Source: CAVWCQ01 sp963753545
Lineage (GTDB): Bacteria > Chloroflexota > Anaerolineae > Aggregatilineales > Aggregatilineaceae
Direction of reading: 5' to 3'
Assembly (NCBI GenBank): GCA_963753545.1
Contig: CAVWCQ010000008.1
Location: 1,116,001 to 1,180,000 of the forward strand
Length of the DNA: 64,000 nt
The notes beneath the pieces were generated by a model. The model was not told the DNA's origin, made no database searches, and saw only the letters and a list, made by a program, of their open reading frames with translations. Of this stretch, positions 1-8,921 are shown in pieces (position 1 is the first letter of the stretch; every line of letters starts with the position of its first letter). The translations under genes and the position numbers were made by a program.

Positions 1-1
1 C

Positions 2-373
2 ATCTGGTCGATCAAAGACCTGCTGGCGCACCTGATCGGCTGGGACGCTGCCAACAGGGAAGCCATCGAAGCGGTACAAGCGGGGCGGCTGCCGGAATTT
101 TACGCCCACCACGATAAAGACTGGCGCACCTTCAACGCCGATCTGGTGGCCCGCCACAAGCAGGATAATATGGAGGCACTGCTGGCCTCTGTCCGCGAGT
201 CGCACCAGCGGCTGCGCGATATGATCGAAGGACTTCCGGCCCCGATTTTCGACAAAGATTTCGCGGTGCGCTTCAAAGGGTACAAAGTGACCATCGCCCG
301 GCTGCTGCAAGCCGAAACCGCCGACGAAAACACTCATTTCGACCAGATTCAGACGTTCGCGGGGACAAGTTAG
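2..373 (+). CDS. DinB/ClbS-like (DUF1706 type) protein, 5' partial
   Basis: The frame is open from the first full codon of the window and ends with TAG at 371-373, so only the C-terminal 123 residues are present. The opening WSIKDLLAHLIGWD resembles the helix of the DinB/ClbS (DUF1706) four-helix bundle, which carries the first histidine of the usual metal triad. The downstream part is helical and ends near TADENTHFDQI, where DinB-like folds carry another histidine. Members of this superfamily are cytoplasmic metal-dependent enzymes or stress proteins of mixed function. No specific reaction can be assigned without the N-terminus. An internal ATG at 146 would cut the core and is not the start. 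Confidence 0.7.
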   Translation: MWSIKDLLAHLIGWDAANREAIEAVQAGRLPEFYAHHDKDWRTFNADLVARHKQDNMEALLASVRESHQRLRDMIEGLPAPIFDKDFAVRFKGYKVTIARLLQAETADENTHFDQIQTFAGTS

Positions 374-389
374 CGAGCAGGTGGATATT

Positions 390-398
390 TGCTACAAT
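390..398 (+). promoter_or_regulatory. Extended -10 promoter for the PLP dehydratase gene
   Basis: TGCTACAAT matches an extended -10 (TGn + TANAAT) 45 bases before the ATG at 443. No good -35 is visible. Its position argues that the in-frame TTG at 389 is not the start of the downstream gene. Confidence 0.55.
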
Positions 399-442
399 CG
401 CCGCTGGATCCAGTTGTTGACGGCACTTTGGGGGAGTTCACT

Positions 443-1384
443 ATGTTTGATCAAGTCCAGGCGGCGGCCCAGCGGCTGCACGGCTATGCGCACCGTACCC
501 CGGTGATGACCTCGCATACTCTCAACGACATCTGCGGCGCGGACGTGTTTTTGAAGTGCGAAAATTTCCAGCGCGTTGGGGCCTTTAAATTTCGCGGGGC
601 GTTCAATGTGATCAGCCAGCTTTCGGATGCCGAAAAAGCGCGCGGCGTGATCACCTATTCATCGGGGAATCATGCCCAGGCGGTGGCGCTTGCCTGCCGG
701 ATGTTTGGCATTCGGGCGGTGATCGTCATGCCGGATAACACCCCTGCGACGAAACGAGCAGCAACCGAAGGCTACGGCGCGCAGGTGATCGAATACAACC
801 CGGCGGTGCAGGATCGCCGTGTGATCGCGGAAGGACTCGCCGCCGAAGAGGGGTATACCATCGTGCCGCCTTATGATCATCCGGGCATCGTGGCCGGGCA
901 GGGGACAGCCGCGCTCGAACTCTGTGAGGATGCCGGGCCGCTGGATGCTTTACTTGTGCCCTGTGGTGGGGGCGGCTTGCTCAGCGGATCCGCCATTGCC
1001 GCGCGGGGCATGAATCCCGCCTGCCGCGTGATCGGGATCGAGCCCGAACTGGCGGACGACGCCACGCGCTCCTTCCGCACGCGAACCCTGCATACGGTCC
1101 ACAATCCGCCGACGATTGCCGATGGTACGCGCACGCCATCGCTTGGCACGGTAACGTTCCCGCTGGTGCTCGAATACGTCTCCGATATGCAGACGGTGAG
1201 CGAAGCGGCGATTATCGAGGCCGTGCGGTTTTTGTTTTTCCGCACAAAATTGGTGGTGGAGCCATCCGGCGCACTGGGTGTGGCGGCACTGCTCAGCGGA
1301 GCCGTTCACCTATCGGGGCGCGTCGGCGTGATCCTCAGCGGCGGGAATGTGGATGCCGATACGATGGCGTTCATTCTGAGATAG
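443..1384 (+). CDS. Threonine/serine dehydratase or serine racemase family PLP enzyme
   Basis: Predicted 313-residue cytoplasmic fold-type II PLP enzyme, close in layout to serine racemase, threo-3-hydroxyaspartate ammonia-lyase and catabolic threonine dehydratase. The PLP lysine is K49 in GAFKFRGAFN. SSGNHAQAVA is the substrate-carboxylate loop, and PCGGGGLLSG is the glycine loop that holds the PLP phosphate. The protein ends after the catalytic domain with no ACT regulatory domain, so it is not a biosynthetic IlvA with isoleucine feedback. The start at ATG 443 follows GGGGGA at 431-436. An in-frame TTG at 389 overlaps the promoter. Substrate choice among serine, threonine and hydroxyaspartate cannot be read from the sequence. 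Confidence 0.85.
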   Translation: MFDQVQAAAQRLHGYAHRTPVMTSHTLNDICGADVFLKCENFQRVGAFKFRGAFNVISQLSDAEKARGVITYSSGNHAQAVALACRMFGIRAVIVMPDNTPATKRAATEGYGAQVIEYNPAVQDRRVIAEGLAAEEGYTIVPPYDHPGIVAGQGTAALELCEDAGPLDALLVPCGGGGLLSGSAIAARGMNPACRVIGIEPELADDATRSFRTRTLHTVHNPPTIADGTRTPSLGTVTFPLVLEYVSDMQTVSEAAIIEAVRFLFFRTKLVVEPSGALGVAALLSGAVHLSGRVGVILSGGNVDADTMAFILR

Positions 1385-1412
1385 CATCCTGACAATCCCC
1401 CTCACACTTTCA

Positions 1413-1421
1413 TGATAGAAT
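1413..1421 (+). promoter_or_regulatory. Extended -10 promoter for the histidine kinase gene
   Basis: TGATAGAAT fits TGn-TANAAT, with a CTGACA at 1389-1394 as a possible but wide-spaced -35. An ATG at 1420 lies inside this box, so translation more likely begins at ATG 1465. Confidence 0.45.
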
Positions 1422-1464
1422 GAGGATAGGAGAATTCTCAGCGCAACACACGGGAAACGCCTCA

Positions 1465-2781
1465 ATGGCTCGCAGGGTAGTGGAACGGCTAATTCGACTG
1501 CCAGATTTGACTGAGGAAGATCGCCTGAATGCTAACCTGATGTCGGTGCTGTTACTGGCCGTAATGGTTAACGCTCTGCTCAGTCTGGTCTTTGTGTTCC
1601 ACATCGGTCTTTTCGTGATGATTTTGGTGCTGTCGGTGCTGCTCGTGTTGGGGCGGACCCGATATTACCGGTTGAGCATTGCACTGTCCTTGTTTGTTTT
1701 TACGCTGTTTGTCCTGACTTTTTTTTCAGGGAATGATGCCACAGACCAGGATGTTGTAGCGAATGTGCTGGCCTGGACGGCGATCCCCGTTCTCATTGCC
1801 AGTATCGTTTATGGCCCGCTCCGCTGGACAGCGCTGATTGTTGCCGTCAACTGCATCTTGCTGCTGATGTCACCACTGGTCGTTTCGGACTTATCTCTGT
1901 CAGTTGTACTGAGAGCGTCAGGATTGCTCATTGCGGTGTATGCTTTGGTGCTGATTGGGGTGTCACACCGGGCGCGTTTAGAGCGAATCCGCCAGGACGA
2001 ACTCTGCCGATACCGCGATCATTTAGAGCAAATGGTCGACCAGCGCACAGCCGAGTTGGAGAAAGCCAACGAGGATTTATCGCAGTTGGCACAGGAAAAA
2101 GATAAGTTTGTATCCAACGTATCACATGAACTGCGAACTCCGATCACCAACATTAAGCTCTACCATGAATTACTGAAACGGCACCCCGACACCCCTACCC
2201 GTTATCTCAATACGCTTGCCAGTGAAACAGAGCGGCTGGAAGACCTGGTCGAGAGCTTGCTTCTGCTGTCGCGCTTTGATCAACAACGCGTATTTCTGAC
2301 ATTTGAACGAATCGATCTCACTGCGTTAATAGGCAGCCTTGTGGCGGATCGTATGCCGCTGGCGGCGCAGCACGGGCTGACGCTCATTTTTAAGGAGTGT
2401 CCGAATCCCGTACTGATCCAGGGGGACGCCCGCCTGGTCATCCAGGTTGCGAGCATTCTGCTGACCAACGCTTTTAACTATTCTCCTCAAGGTGGGCAGG
2501 TCACAGTCCAAGTCCACAATAGTCACGATACGTCCCCGGCGTGGACAGGGTTCAGTGTGTGCGATACCGGGCCCGGTATTCCACCCGAGGATCAGCCCCG
2601 GTTGTTTGAACGCTTTTTTCGAGGCCGGGCTGCTCAGGAATCGAAAAAGCCCGGTACGGGGTTGGGTCTGGCCATTGCGAAGGAGATCGTGGACCAGCAT
2701 CAGGGGCGGATCGACGTACAGAGCCCCATCCTGGCAAGTGGCGGTACCCGGGTGAAGGTGTTGTTCCCAGCGGCTGATTAA
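1465..2781 (+). CDS. Membrane sensor histidine kinase
   Basis: About 438 residues. The N-terminal part (roughly residues 25-180) is strongly hydrophobic with about six membrane segments and no clear extracellular domain. A charged coiled-coil linker follows, then HisKA with the H-box FVSNVSHELRTPI (phospho-His near 221) and HATPase_c with the N-box region LLTNAFNYSP, G1 DTGPGIP, F-box LFERFF and G2 GTGLGLAIAKEI. All catalytic boxes are intact, so it should autophosphorylate. No response regulator is adjacent; the nearest receiver is the lone one at 31572-31937. ATG 1465 is preferred over ATG 1420 because 1420 lies in the -10 box, although the ribosome site before 1465 (GGGAAA) is weak. The signal sensed is unknown, probably membrane-associated. 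Confidence 0.88.
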   Translation: MARRVVERLIRLPDLTEEDRLNANLMSVLLLAVMVNALLSLVFVFHIGLFVMILVLSVLLVLGRTRYYRLSIALSLFVFTLFVLTFFSGNDATDQDVVANVLAWTAIPVLIASIVYGPLRWTALIVAVNCILLLMSPLVVSDLSLSVVLRASGLLIAVYALVLIGVSHRARLERIRQDELCRYRDHLEQMVDQRTAELEKANEDLSQLAQEKDKFVSNVSHELRTPITNIKLYHELLKRHPDTPTRYLNTLASETERLEDLVESLLLLSRFDQQRVFLTFERIDLTALIGSLVADRMPLAAQHGLTLIFKECPNPVLIQGDARLVIQVASILLTNAFNYSPQGGQVTVQVHNSHDTSPAWTGFSVCDTGPGIPPEDQPRLFERFFRGRAAQESKKPGTGLGLAIAKEIVDQHQGRIDVQSPILASGGTRVKVLFPAAD

Positions 2782-2803
2782 CCTCCTGATTTTTCTCTTA
2801 ATG

Positions 2804-2812
2804 TGGTATAAT
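2804..2812 (+). promoter_or_regulatory. Extended -10 promoter for polA
   Basis: TGGTATAAT is a perfect extended -10 (TGn-TATAAT) 44 bases before the polA ATG. No convincing -35 is seen, as expected for extended -10 promoters. Confidence 0.65.
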
Positions 2813-2856
2813 TACGCACATCTGTTCATAAACTAATCACTCCACAGGAGCGCGCT

Positions 2857-5808
2857 ATGTCTCGCCCCACGCTGGTATTGGTGGATGGCCACGCGCTGGC
2901 CTACCGCATGTTTTTCGCCCTGCCGCAAACCATGACCACGCGCAGCGGCGAACTTGTGAACGCAACAATGGGCTTCACCCGCACCCTGCTCGATATTCTG
3001 GACATGGACCCGGAATATCTGGCGATCACCTTTGACCAGGGTTTATCAGGGCGCGAAACCGTCTACCCCGCCTATAAGGGCACGCGGGATAAAATGGACG
3101 ACGGGCTGCGGGCGCAGTTGGGACGCATCCGCGAGTTGATCAAAGCGTTTAATGTGCCCATCCTGGAAATGGACGGCTACGAGGCTGATGACGTGCTGGG
3201 AACCGTCGCGCCGCAGGCCGAAGACGCCGGGGTGAAGGTGCGGATCATCACCGGGGACCGCGACCTGCTGCAACTGATCACGGAACACACGGTCGTTCAG
3301 CTTCCCGGCAAGAGCCAGGGCGATGCCCAGTTGTACAGCCTGGACCGCTTCCGCGACGAATACGGCCTGGAACCGCCGCAGTTGGTCGATATCAAGGGGC
3401 TGATGGGCGACCATTCCGACAACATCCCCGGCATCAGCGGCATTGGCGAAAAAACCGCGCTCAAGCTGATCCAGACCTACGGCAGCGTCGCGGGAGTCTA
3501 TGAGCACCTGGACGAGATTAAAGGCGCGATGAAGGAGAAACTAACCGCCGGGCGTGACAGCGCTTTCCTCTCGCGCGATCTGGCCCGCATCCGGCGCGAT
3601 GTCCCGGTGCTGATCCACCTGCCGTCCTGCGTCGCCCGCGATTATAAATATGAGGATGTCGAAATCCTTTTCCGCGAACTGGAATTTCGCCAGTTGATTG
3701 GGCGGCTGCCCGGCAGACCTGTCGAATCCGCGCCCGCTGCTGCTGGCTCTGCACAGCAGTTATCCATGTTTGAGACTCCATCGGAAGCAGCGCCCGCCGC
3801 GCTGTTTGGCCCCGTCCATGAAACGGTGCCCTACGAGATCGTGAACAGCGAGGCCAAACTTGCCGTCCTGGTTCGTGAATTGAACGCGGCCTCGATGATC
3901 GGCTTCGACACGGAGACCACTTCCGTCGATCAGATGGCGGCTGAACTGGTCGGCATCTCGCTGGCGACTACCCCCGACAAAGGATACTACATCCCGGTGG
4001 GACATATTCCGCCCAACGCGCCGCCCGCGCCTTCCGAAAAAGATCAGCCCGATCTGGTCGAAGGCTACACGCCGTATCAACTGCCGCTCGACACGGTGAT
4101 CGAGGCGCTGCGCGGGCCAATGACCAACCCGGCGATCCCCAAAGCGGCCCACAACGCGGATTACGATCTGGTTATGCTGCGCCGCCACGGCCTCGATGTG
4201 ACGCCCATCACCTTTGACACGATGATCGCGGAGTGGGTGAGCGATCCCGGCAGCCATAACCTCGGCCTGAAGAATCTGGTGTGGGTGCGCACGGGCATCC
4301 AGATGACCCATATCGAGGAAGTGATCGGCACGGGTAAAAACAGGATCACAATGGATCGCGTCCCGGTGGAGAAAGCCGCGCCCTATGCTGCCGCCGATGC
4401 CGCCATGACGCTGAAACTGGTCGATCCGCTGCGCTCCGACCTGGAAGAACGCAACTCGGCAAAACTGTTTGACGAGATCGAAATGCCGCTGATCCCGGTG
4501 CTGGCTGGTATGGAAATGGCGGGCGTGCTGCTCGACATCCCCTATCTGCGCGAACTCAGCATCGATCTCAGCGACCGCATGCGCGCCCTGCAAACGGAGA
4601 TCTACGATCTGAGCGGCGGTTATGGCGAGTTTAATCTCGGCAGTCCCAAGCAGTTGAATGATGTGCTGTTCGGCAAGCTCGGTCTGCCCACCGAGGGACT
4701 GCGCCGCACGCAGCACGGCCTGAGTACGGACGCCGATACGCTTGAAGCGCTGCGCGATCAGCACCCGATTGTCGGCCTGCTGCTCGATTGGCGCGTCCTG
4801 AGTAAGCTGCAAAGCACCTACGTCGATGCGCTGCCCTCGCTGATCAATCCACACACGGGCCGCGTCCATACCAGTTTTAACCAGGCGGGGACCACGACCG
4901 GGCGTGTTTCATCCAACAACCCGAATCTGCAAAATATCCCGAACCGCACCGAAGAAGGCCGCCGCGTGCGCCGCGCCTTCATCACCCCGCCGGAATGCAA
5001 ACTGCTTTCAGTGGACTACAGCCAGGTCGAACTGCGCATTTTGGCCCATGTCAGCAAAGATACGGGCCTGCTCGAAGCGTTCCGCAACGGCGTTGATATT
5101 CACCGTGCCACTGCCGCCGCTGTCTACAGCGTCCCGCTGGAAGCGGTCACCTACGAGCAGCGTGCCTTCGCCAAGTCGGTCAATTTTGGCCTGATGTACG
5201 GCATGGGCGCGTTCCGGCTGGCGCGTGAGAGCAACCTGACGCTGGGTGAGGCCGAAGACTTCATCACCCACTATTTCCAGCAGTTCCCCGGCGTCAGGTC
5301 GTACCTGAATGGGACGCTGGTCTTTGCCCGCGAGCACGGCTACCAGGAAACGCTGCTCGGACGCCGCCGCTACTTCCCGACGCTGGTCGAAGGCGATGGC
5401 GGCAGCAAAGTGACGGTGCAGGTCCGCCAGCGCGCCGAACGCGAAGCGATCAACATGCCGATCCAGGGCACGGCTGCCGATATCATTAAGATGGCCATGA
5501 TCGCGCTCGCCCGCAAACTGCGTGAGGGCGGCTACAAGTCGCGGCTGCTCTTGCAGGTCCATGACGAACTGGTGCTCGAAGTGCCGGAAGACGAGGTGTT
5601 GAGGGTCGCGCCGCTGGTCATCGAGACGATGGAATCGGCCTTCCAACTCGATGCGCCGCTGGTTGCCGATGCGCGCGTCGGTCAGAACTGGGCCGAGATG
5701 GAAAAGGTCAAGGAAATCCCTCATCCTCTCAGCGAGACTGGAGAGGGGAATAAAATTAATAGAATAAATAGTATAAATGTGGTGGGGAGGATGCAATGGG
5801 AGAGATGA
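2857..5808 (+). CDS. polA: DNA polymerase I
   Basis: 983 residues, three-domain PolA for Okazaki fragment processing and repair synthesis. The N-terminal 5'-3' FEN domain (about 1-290) has YKGTRDKMD, YEADDVLGT, GDRDLLQL and the helix-hairpin-helix GDHSDNIPGISGIGEKTA. The 3'-5' exonuclease domain keeps all acidic motifs: D351 and E353 in FDTETT, HNADYD, and YAAAD, so proofreading should be active, unlike in Thermus or Bacillus stearothermophilus. The polymerase domain carries motif A (VDYSQVELR, D720), motif B (RAFAKSVNFGLMYGMG) and motif C (VHDE, D903). The start follows AGGAG at 2846-2850. The natural C-terminus is near GQNWAEM; the last ~35 residues are an odd tail encoded by a repeat-like hairpin plus AT-rich DNA. 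Confidence 0.97.
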   Translation: MSRPTLVLVDGHALAYRMFFALPQTMTTRSGELVNATMGFTRTLLDILDMDPEYLAITFDQGLSGRETVYPAYKGTRDKMDDGLRAQLGRIRELIKAFNVPILEMDGYEADDVLGTVAPQAEDAGVKVRIITGDRDLLQLITEHTVVQLPGKSQGDAQLYSLDRFRDEYGLEPPQLVDIKGLMGDHSDNIPGISGIGEKTALKLIQTYGSVAGVYEHLDEIKGAMKEKLTAGRDSAFLSRDLARIRRDVPVLIHLPSCVARDYKYEDVEILFRELEFRQLIGRLPGRPVESAPAAAGSAQQLSMFETPSEAAPAALFGPVHETVPYEIVNSEAKLAVLVRELNAASMIGFDTETTSVDQMAAELVGISLATTPDKGYYIPVGHIPPNAPPAPSEKDQPDLVEGYTPYQLPLDTVIEALRGPMTNPAIPKAAHNADYDLVMLRRHGLDVTPITFDTMIAEWVSDPGSHNLGLKNLVWVRTGIQMTHIEEVIGTGKNRITMDRVPVEKAAPYAAADAAMTLKLVDPLRSDLEERNSAKLFDEIEMPLIPVLAGMEMAGVLLDIPYLRELSIDLSDRMRALQTEIYDLSGGYGEFNLGSPKQLNDVLFGKLGLPTEGLRRTQHGLSTDADTLEALRDQHPIVGLLLDWRVLSKLQSTYVDALPSLINPHTGRVHTSFNQAGTTTGRVSSNNPNLQNIPNRTEEGRRVRRAFITPPECKLLSVDYSQVELRILAHVSKDTGLLEAFRNGVDIHRATAAAVYSVPLEAVTYEQRAFAKSVNFGLMYGMGAFRLARESNLTLGEAEDFITHYFQQFPGVRSYLNGTLVFAREHGYQETLLGRRRYFPTLVEGDGGSKVTVQVRQRAEREAINMPIQGTAADIIKMAMIALARKLREGGYKSRLLLQVHDELVLEVPEDEVLRVAPLVIETMESAFQLDAPLVADARVGQNWAEMEKVKEIPHPLSETGEGNKINRINSINVVGRMQWER
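5718..5749 (+). repeat. CCTCTC hairpin repeat inside the polA 3' end
   Basis: Inverted CATCCTCTC / GAGAGGGG arms around a short loop match the dispersed CCCCTCTCC palindromes at 21153, 36231 and 45076. It lies in the reading frame and supplies the tail residues PHPLSETGEG of DNA polymerase I. Confidence 0.55.
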
Positions 5809-6685
5809 AATGTTTTATAGTGATGGGCGAATGCGAAGGCACTTGAGGCGCTTGTAAGTTTCTTATAGCTGTTTGTTAGAAATAATTGGATGAAGTTAGA
5901 AGAGATGCAAAGGAACCTGCTGCGTATATCGGAAATCTAATCGATAAGGGCTTTGCCAGCGCAGGCAATACTCGTTTTGTTAACCAGATGACGAAGCGCG
6001 CTTGCGAAAATCTCCGAAGGAAGAACGAGCCATCGTACGAAATAGAGCTTACCAACGCGTTAATGTCTTATTTGAAGCAGGTTAGCCTAGGTGCAACGTG
6101 ATAAAAAACTGGAAATAGGTGAGATACGCAGAATTCGGACTCGAAGGTGAAGCATATTGAAACTCGACAATAGCATGCACAAAGACAGAACTTCTGGATG
6201 CATTGCATAGTGCTAAGTGATAAAGAACGGAGAAATCATCTGGTTGACAAACTGCCGGAGATAAATCTGCTATTGAATATCCTGAAAGTGGTAAATTGTA
6301 GAAGAACTTCTCAGCAACAGGCGGGTTGGCTACCTATAACTCCGAAACTAGTGGTGAAAGCCTTCGAGTGCATACCGATTTTTTGGTCGATGATGTCAGA
6401 GCGTCTAATCAACGATTGACCGTTCTTCTGGATTCAACCATGTTAAGACTTGGGAGCGATTGCAGGAATTGGCTGCTTCTACTGAGGTTCTTGATACCCT
6501 CCGTGTGTTATACCGCGAAGAATTACTGCGAAAAAGACCTGCGCCCTCGACTGGGCAGAGTTACATGTTGACCTGCCCTACAAAATGTTACAAACCGATC
6601 TGTAGGGGCGCTGCTCAGCGTGCGAAGCTAGAATATAAGCGCGCCCATATTAGTAATTTACCTTCTTTGCCGGAGTGAGGAGCCT
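5809..6685. other. Gene-poor AT-rich stretch with ORF fragments
   Basis: About 880 bases richer in A+T than the flanks, with no recognisable gene. A frame from TTG 5886 to 6101 encodes 71 residues (ends LKQVSLGAT). Another frame from ATG 5890 gives MKLEEMQRNLLRISEI and stops, so together they could be remnants of one frameshifted small gene. Frames at 6198-6419, 6326-6571 and 6460-6678 are overlapping, have no clear ribosome site and match nothing I know. A truncated GTAGGGGC repeat lies at 6602. Confidence 0.4.
6602..6623 (+). repeat. Partial GTAGGGGC palindromic repeat
   Basis: Begins GTAGGGGCGCTGCTCAGCGT, like the copies at 36203 and 45053. The right arm is degenerate. Confidence 0.5.
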
Positions 6686-8620
6686 CTACTTCAAAAACGT
6701 CCAGTTCGCCACGATCTCATTCACGCCGCCGATCAGCGCGTCGTAGCTCCCATCATTGGCCGCGCCAAAGATCAGGAAGGTGACGCTGCCGTGCTGGGTC
6801 GTCAGAGCAACCGCTTGCACACCCTGGTCCAGTTGGTACACACTTCCGGTCCAGGTGGCATTCGGCATTTCCATATTGAGCGTATCAATCGGGTCATCAC
6901 TGAAGCCCGGCGCGATGCTGGCGAGGGTTTCCTCGATGGCGGTCTGCGGCGCGATACCGGGCATCGACGCGACGGCAATCACTGATCCGCTCTGGCCGTC
7001 GATGAAGACGCCTGCCATCGATGTGCTCTGGTTTTCCCATCCCACCGGGCCTGCAACCGTAAAGTTCCCCGCCGCGTCGCTGTAGGCGTCGCTGACGGTC
7101 TCCCCTGGCGCGGTTTCGCTGAATACGAGCTTCTCATCAGCCAGACAGCTTAAATCTGGCTCATTGGTCGGATCGTTCAAAAACTGCGTGGCGATCTCGA
7201 ACCCACACGGATCATCAAACGAGCCATGTCCCACTGCCGGAACCGTGTACGAATAGCTGCCCTTGATATTTTCAGCCACCATCGCGGCAAAGCGCGGCGG
7301 CGTGATCGGGTCAAATTCGCCAGAGAGCAGCAGCGTCGGAATATCGGTCACGATGGGATTATCGACATAGGACCCAAGCGGCTGAACGTTCCACATGGCG
7401 CAGTCAGCGATGGTGCTCTGCACGAAGTCGAGCGCCGGGACAATGGCCGGGTTGATGCCCGTCGTATCCGCTTCGTTCGCGTTCATATCGGCGTCTTCGG
7501 CGCAGATGGTCGCGTAATACATCGCGTCGGCCATCGTATAGTCAAAAATCAGGTACGGGGCAATGTAGCCCAGGGTATCAAAGGTGCCGTTGTAAGCGTC
7601 GTGGATGATACTGGGAATCTGCGGCAGGATCGGCGTCACGTAAAACAGGTAAAAAATGAGATAGACATACCGATCCCCGGTCAGGACCGCATCGTATGTC
7701 TTGAGCGTCGTGGGATCGGTCATGGACACGGTAGCCGGGTTCGCGTTCAGATTTTGCACCGTCTCATAAAATTCGGATTCCAGGTTGGGGTACGCGGCGC
7801 TGCACCCGGGGTCGGCGGCACAGGTCTGGAACATCAGGTCAAAGACGCGCTGCCCGGTGGACGGAATCTGTGGAATATAGTTGAGCGCCAGCGGCACCAC
7901 GCCATCCAGAATCACGCTGCGCAGCGTTTCGGGAAAGTCGCGCATATAGTGCTGGCCGAGCATCGTGCCATACGATACGCCGTAGAAGTTGATCTGATCG
8001 TAGCCCAATGCCACGCGCAGATCATTCACATCGGCGGCGTTCTCAACACTGTCAAAGGCCGACAGGTTGATGCCTTCATTGGTCAGACGCTTCCGGCAGG
8101 CAGCCATTTCGCTTCTTTCCAGAGTGCGTTCTTGATCCACGGTCAGGTCCTGCTGGATCTCAGACCCTTTTCCCTGCGTCAGTTCGGTGCAGACCAGCGC
8201 TGGCTCGGAATAGAGCGTGCCGCGCTGTTCCATCAGTACGATATCGCGCGTCTCGCGGATTTGTTCCCCCAGCGCGCCGTTCATTGCCTGCACAAAATAA
8301 TCCAGCGTCGAGCCGCCGGGACCGCCCTGGTTCATAAACAGAGGGTCGGGAGCCGGGTTAGCGGATGTGCTGGGCAAAACGGCAACGGCAAGCTGGATCG
8401 TCGGGCCGCCGGGATTGGCGTGTTCTTCGGGTACAGTCAGATAACCGCATTTAATATCTTTGCCCTCGACCAGTCCATCAGGAACCTCGACAGGGCAGGG
8501 AGCGGCTTCAAAGGTGGCGCTGCTCTGGGCATGAGCAGGCGACACAGCGGGCGCGGCGGCGAACCGGCCCAGGCTGACGAGCATGACAAGACAAACGAAT
8601 ACATAAATCGACCGTTTCAC
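6686..8620 (-). CDS. Secreted alpha/beta hydrolase, S33 tripeptidyl-aminopeptidase type
   Basis: 644 residues. A signal peptide with an AHAQS cleavage region occupies about 1-32. The S33 core follows: oxyanion loop NQGGPGGS, conserved MEQRGT, nucleophile elbow GVSYGT, and the C-terminal TAP-like module (Abhydrolase_4) with acid GEFDPITPP and base VGHGSFDDP. Such enzymes remove N-terminal peptides from exported or extracellular substrates. The last ~150 residues, after the catalytic His, form an additional beta-rich domain starting near FTVAGPVGWENQ that is absent from Streptomyces Tap and has no function I can name. The start is a GTG with GAGGAT upstream. It lies downstream of two secreted M1 aminopeptidases on the same strand, suggesting a peptide-degrading locus. 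Confidence 0.85.
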   Translation of the reverse strand: MKRSIYVFVCLVMLVSLGRFAAAPAVSPAHAQSSATFEAAPCPVEVPDGLVEGKDIKCGYLTVPEEHANPGGPTIQLAVAVLPSTSANPAPDPLFMNQGGPGGSTLDYFVQAMNGALGEQIRETRDIVLMEQRGTLYSEPALVCTELTQGKGSEIQQDLTVDQERTLERSEMAACRKRLTNEGINLSAFDSVENAADVNDLRVALGYDQINFYGVSYGTMLGQHYMRDFPETLRSVILDGVVPLALNYIPQIPSTGQRVFDLMFQTCAADPGCSAAYPNLESEFYETVQNLNANPATVSMTDPTTLKTYDAVLTGDRYVYLIFYLFYVTPILPQIPSIIHDAYNGTFDTLGYIAPYLIFDYTMADAMYYATICAEDADMNANEADTTGINPAIVPALDFVQSTIADCAMWNVQPLGSYVDNPIVTDIPTLLLSGEFDPITPPRFAAMVAENIKGSYSYTVPAVGHGSFDDPCGFEIATQFLNDPTNEPDLSCLADEKLVFSETAPGETVSDAYSDAAGNFTVAGPVGWENQSTSMAGVFIDGQSGSVIAVASMPGIAPQTAIEETLASIAPGFSDDPIDTLNMEMPNATWTGSVYQLDQGVQAVALTTQHGSVTFLIFGAANDGSYDALIGGVNEIVANWTFLK

Positions 8621-8650
8621 AGGCTTATCCTCATTCCTTATGTTTCGGAC

Positions 8651-8671
8651 GGGCGGGCCAGCAAACCCGCC
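8651..8671 (-). repeat. GGGCGGG / CCCGCCC hairpin between M1 copy and hydrolase
   Basis: Seven-base GC arms flank a short loop, with TTGTAG on the right side. On the minus strand it reads as a member of the GTAGGGGC palindrome family. It has no T-run, so it would act as an attenuator or mRNA stabiliser rather than a strong terminator. Confidence 0.5.
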
Positions 8672-8710
8672 CTGTTGTAGAAACTAGCGTCATTCGCGCT
8701 AATCAGGTAG

Positions 8711-8921
8711 TTATTCGCTCAGCCGGGGCAGGGGCGGCAGATCGGCGCTGTACAACCACCCGTTAAACAGATCGTCTAGCTGTTCCCCGCTGACTTCCTC
8801 CGCCACGGCGATAAAGTCGTCTGTCGTCACGTTGCTGTAGCTGTAGCGCTCGACGTAGGTGCGCAGGATGTTAAAGAACGCTTCGTCTCCGACTTCGGCC
8901 CGCAGCGCGTGCAGCGTGAGT
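8711..8921 (-). repeat. Direct repeat, copy 1 (3' end of M1 pseudogene)
   Basis: Matches 10426-10636 at 210 of 211 positions; the only difference is C at 8776 against T at 10491. Identity stops abruptly at 8922, upstream of which the two genes are clearly diverged. Confidence 0.95.

Noticed and set aside
2857..5808. Family A polymerase of phage or plastid type
   Set aside because: The full three-domain layout with the N-terminal FEN domain and intact proofreading is that of cellular PolA.
6198..6678. Small genes in the gene-poor stretch after polA
   Set aside because: Overlapping frames without ribosome sites, and nothing in them resembles a known family.
7226..8680. Long plus-strand frame of 484 codons opposite the S33 hydrolase
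   Set aside because: Antisense shadow of a GC-rich gene; composition rich in His/Arg, no ribosome site and no family match. Similar long shadows at 3760-4869, 35003-36196 and 51375-52916 were dropped for the same reason.
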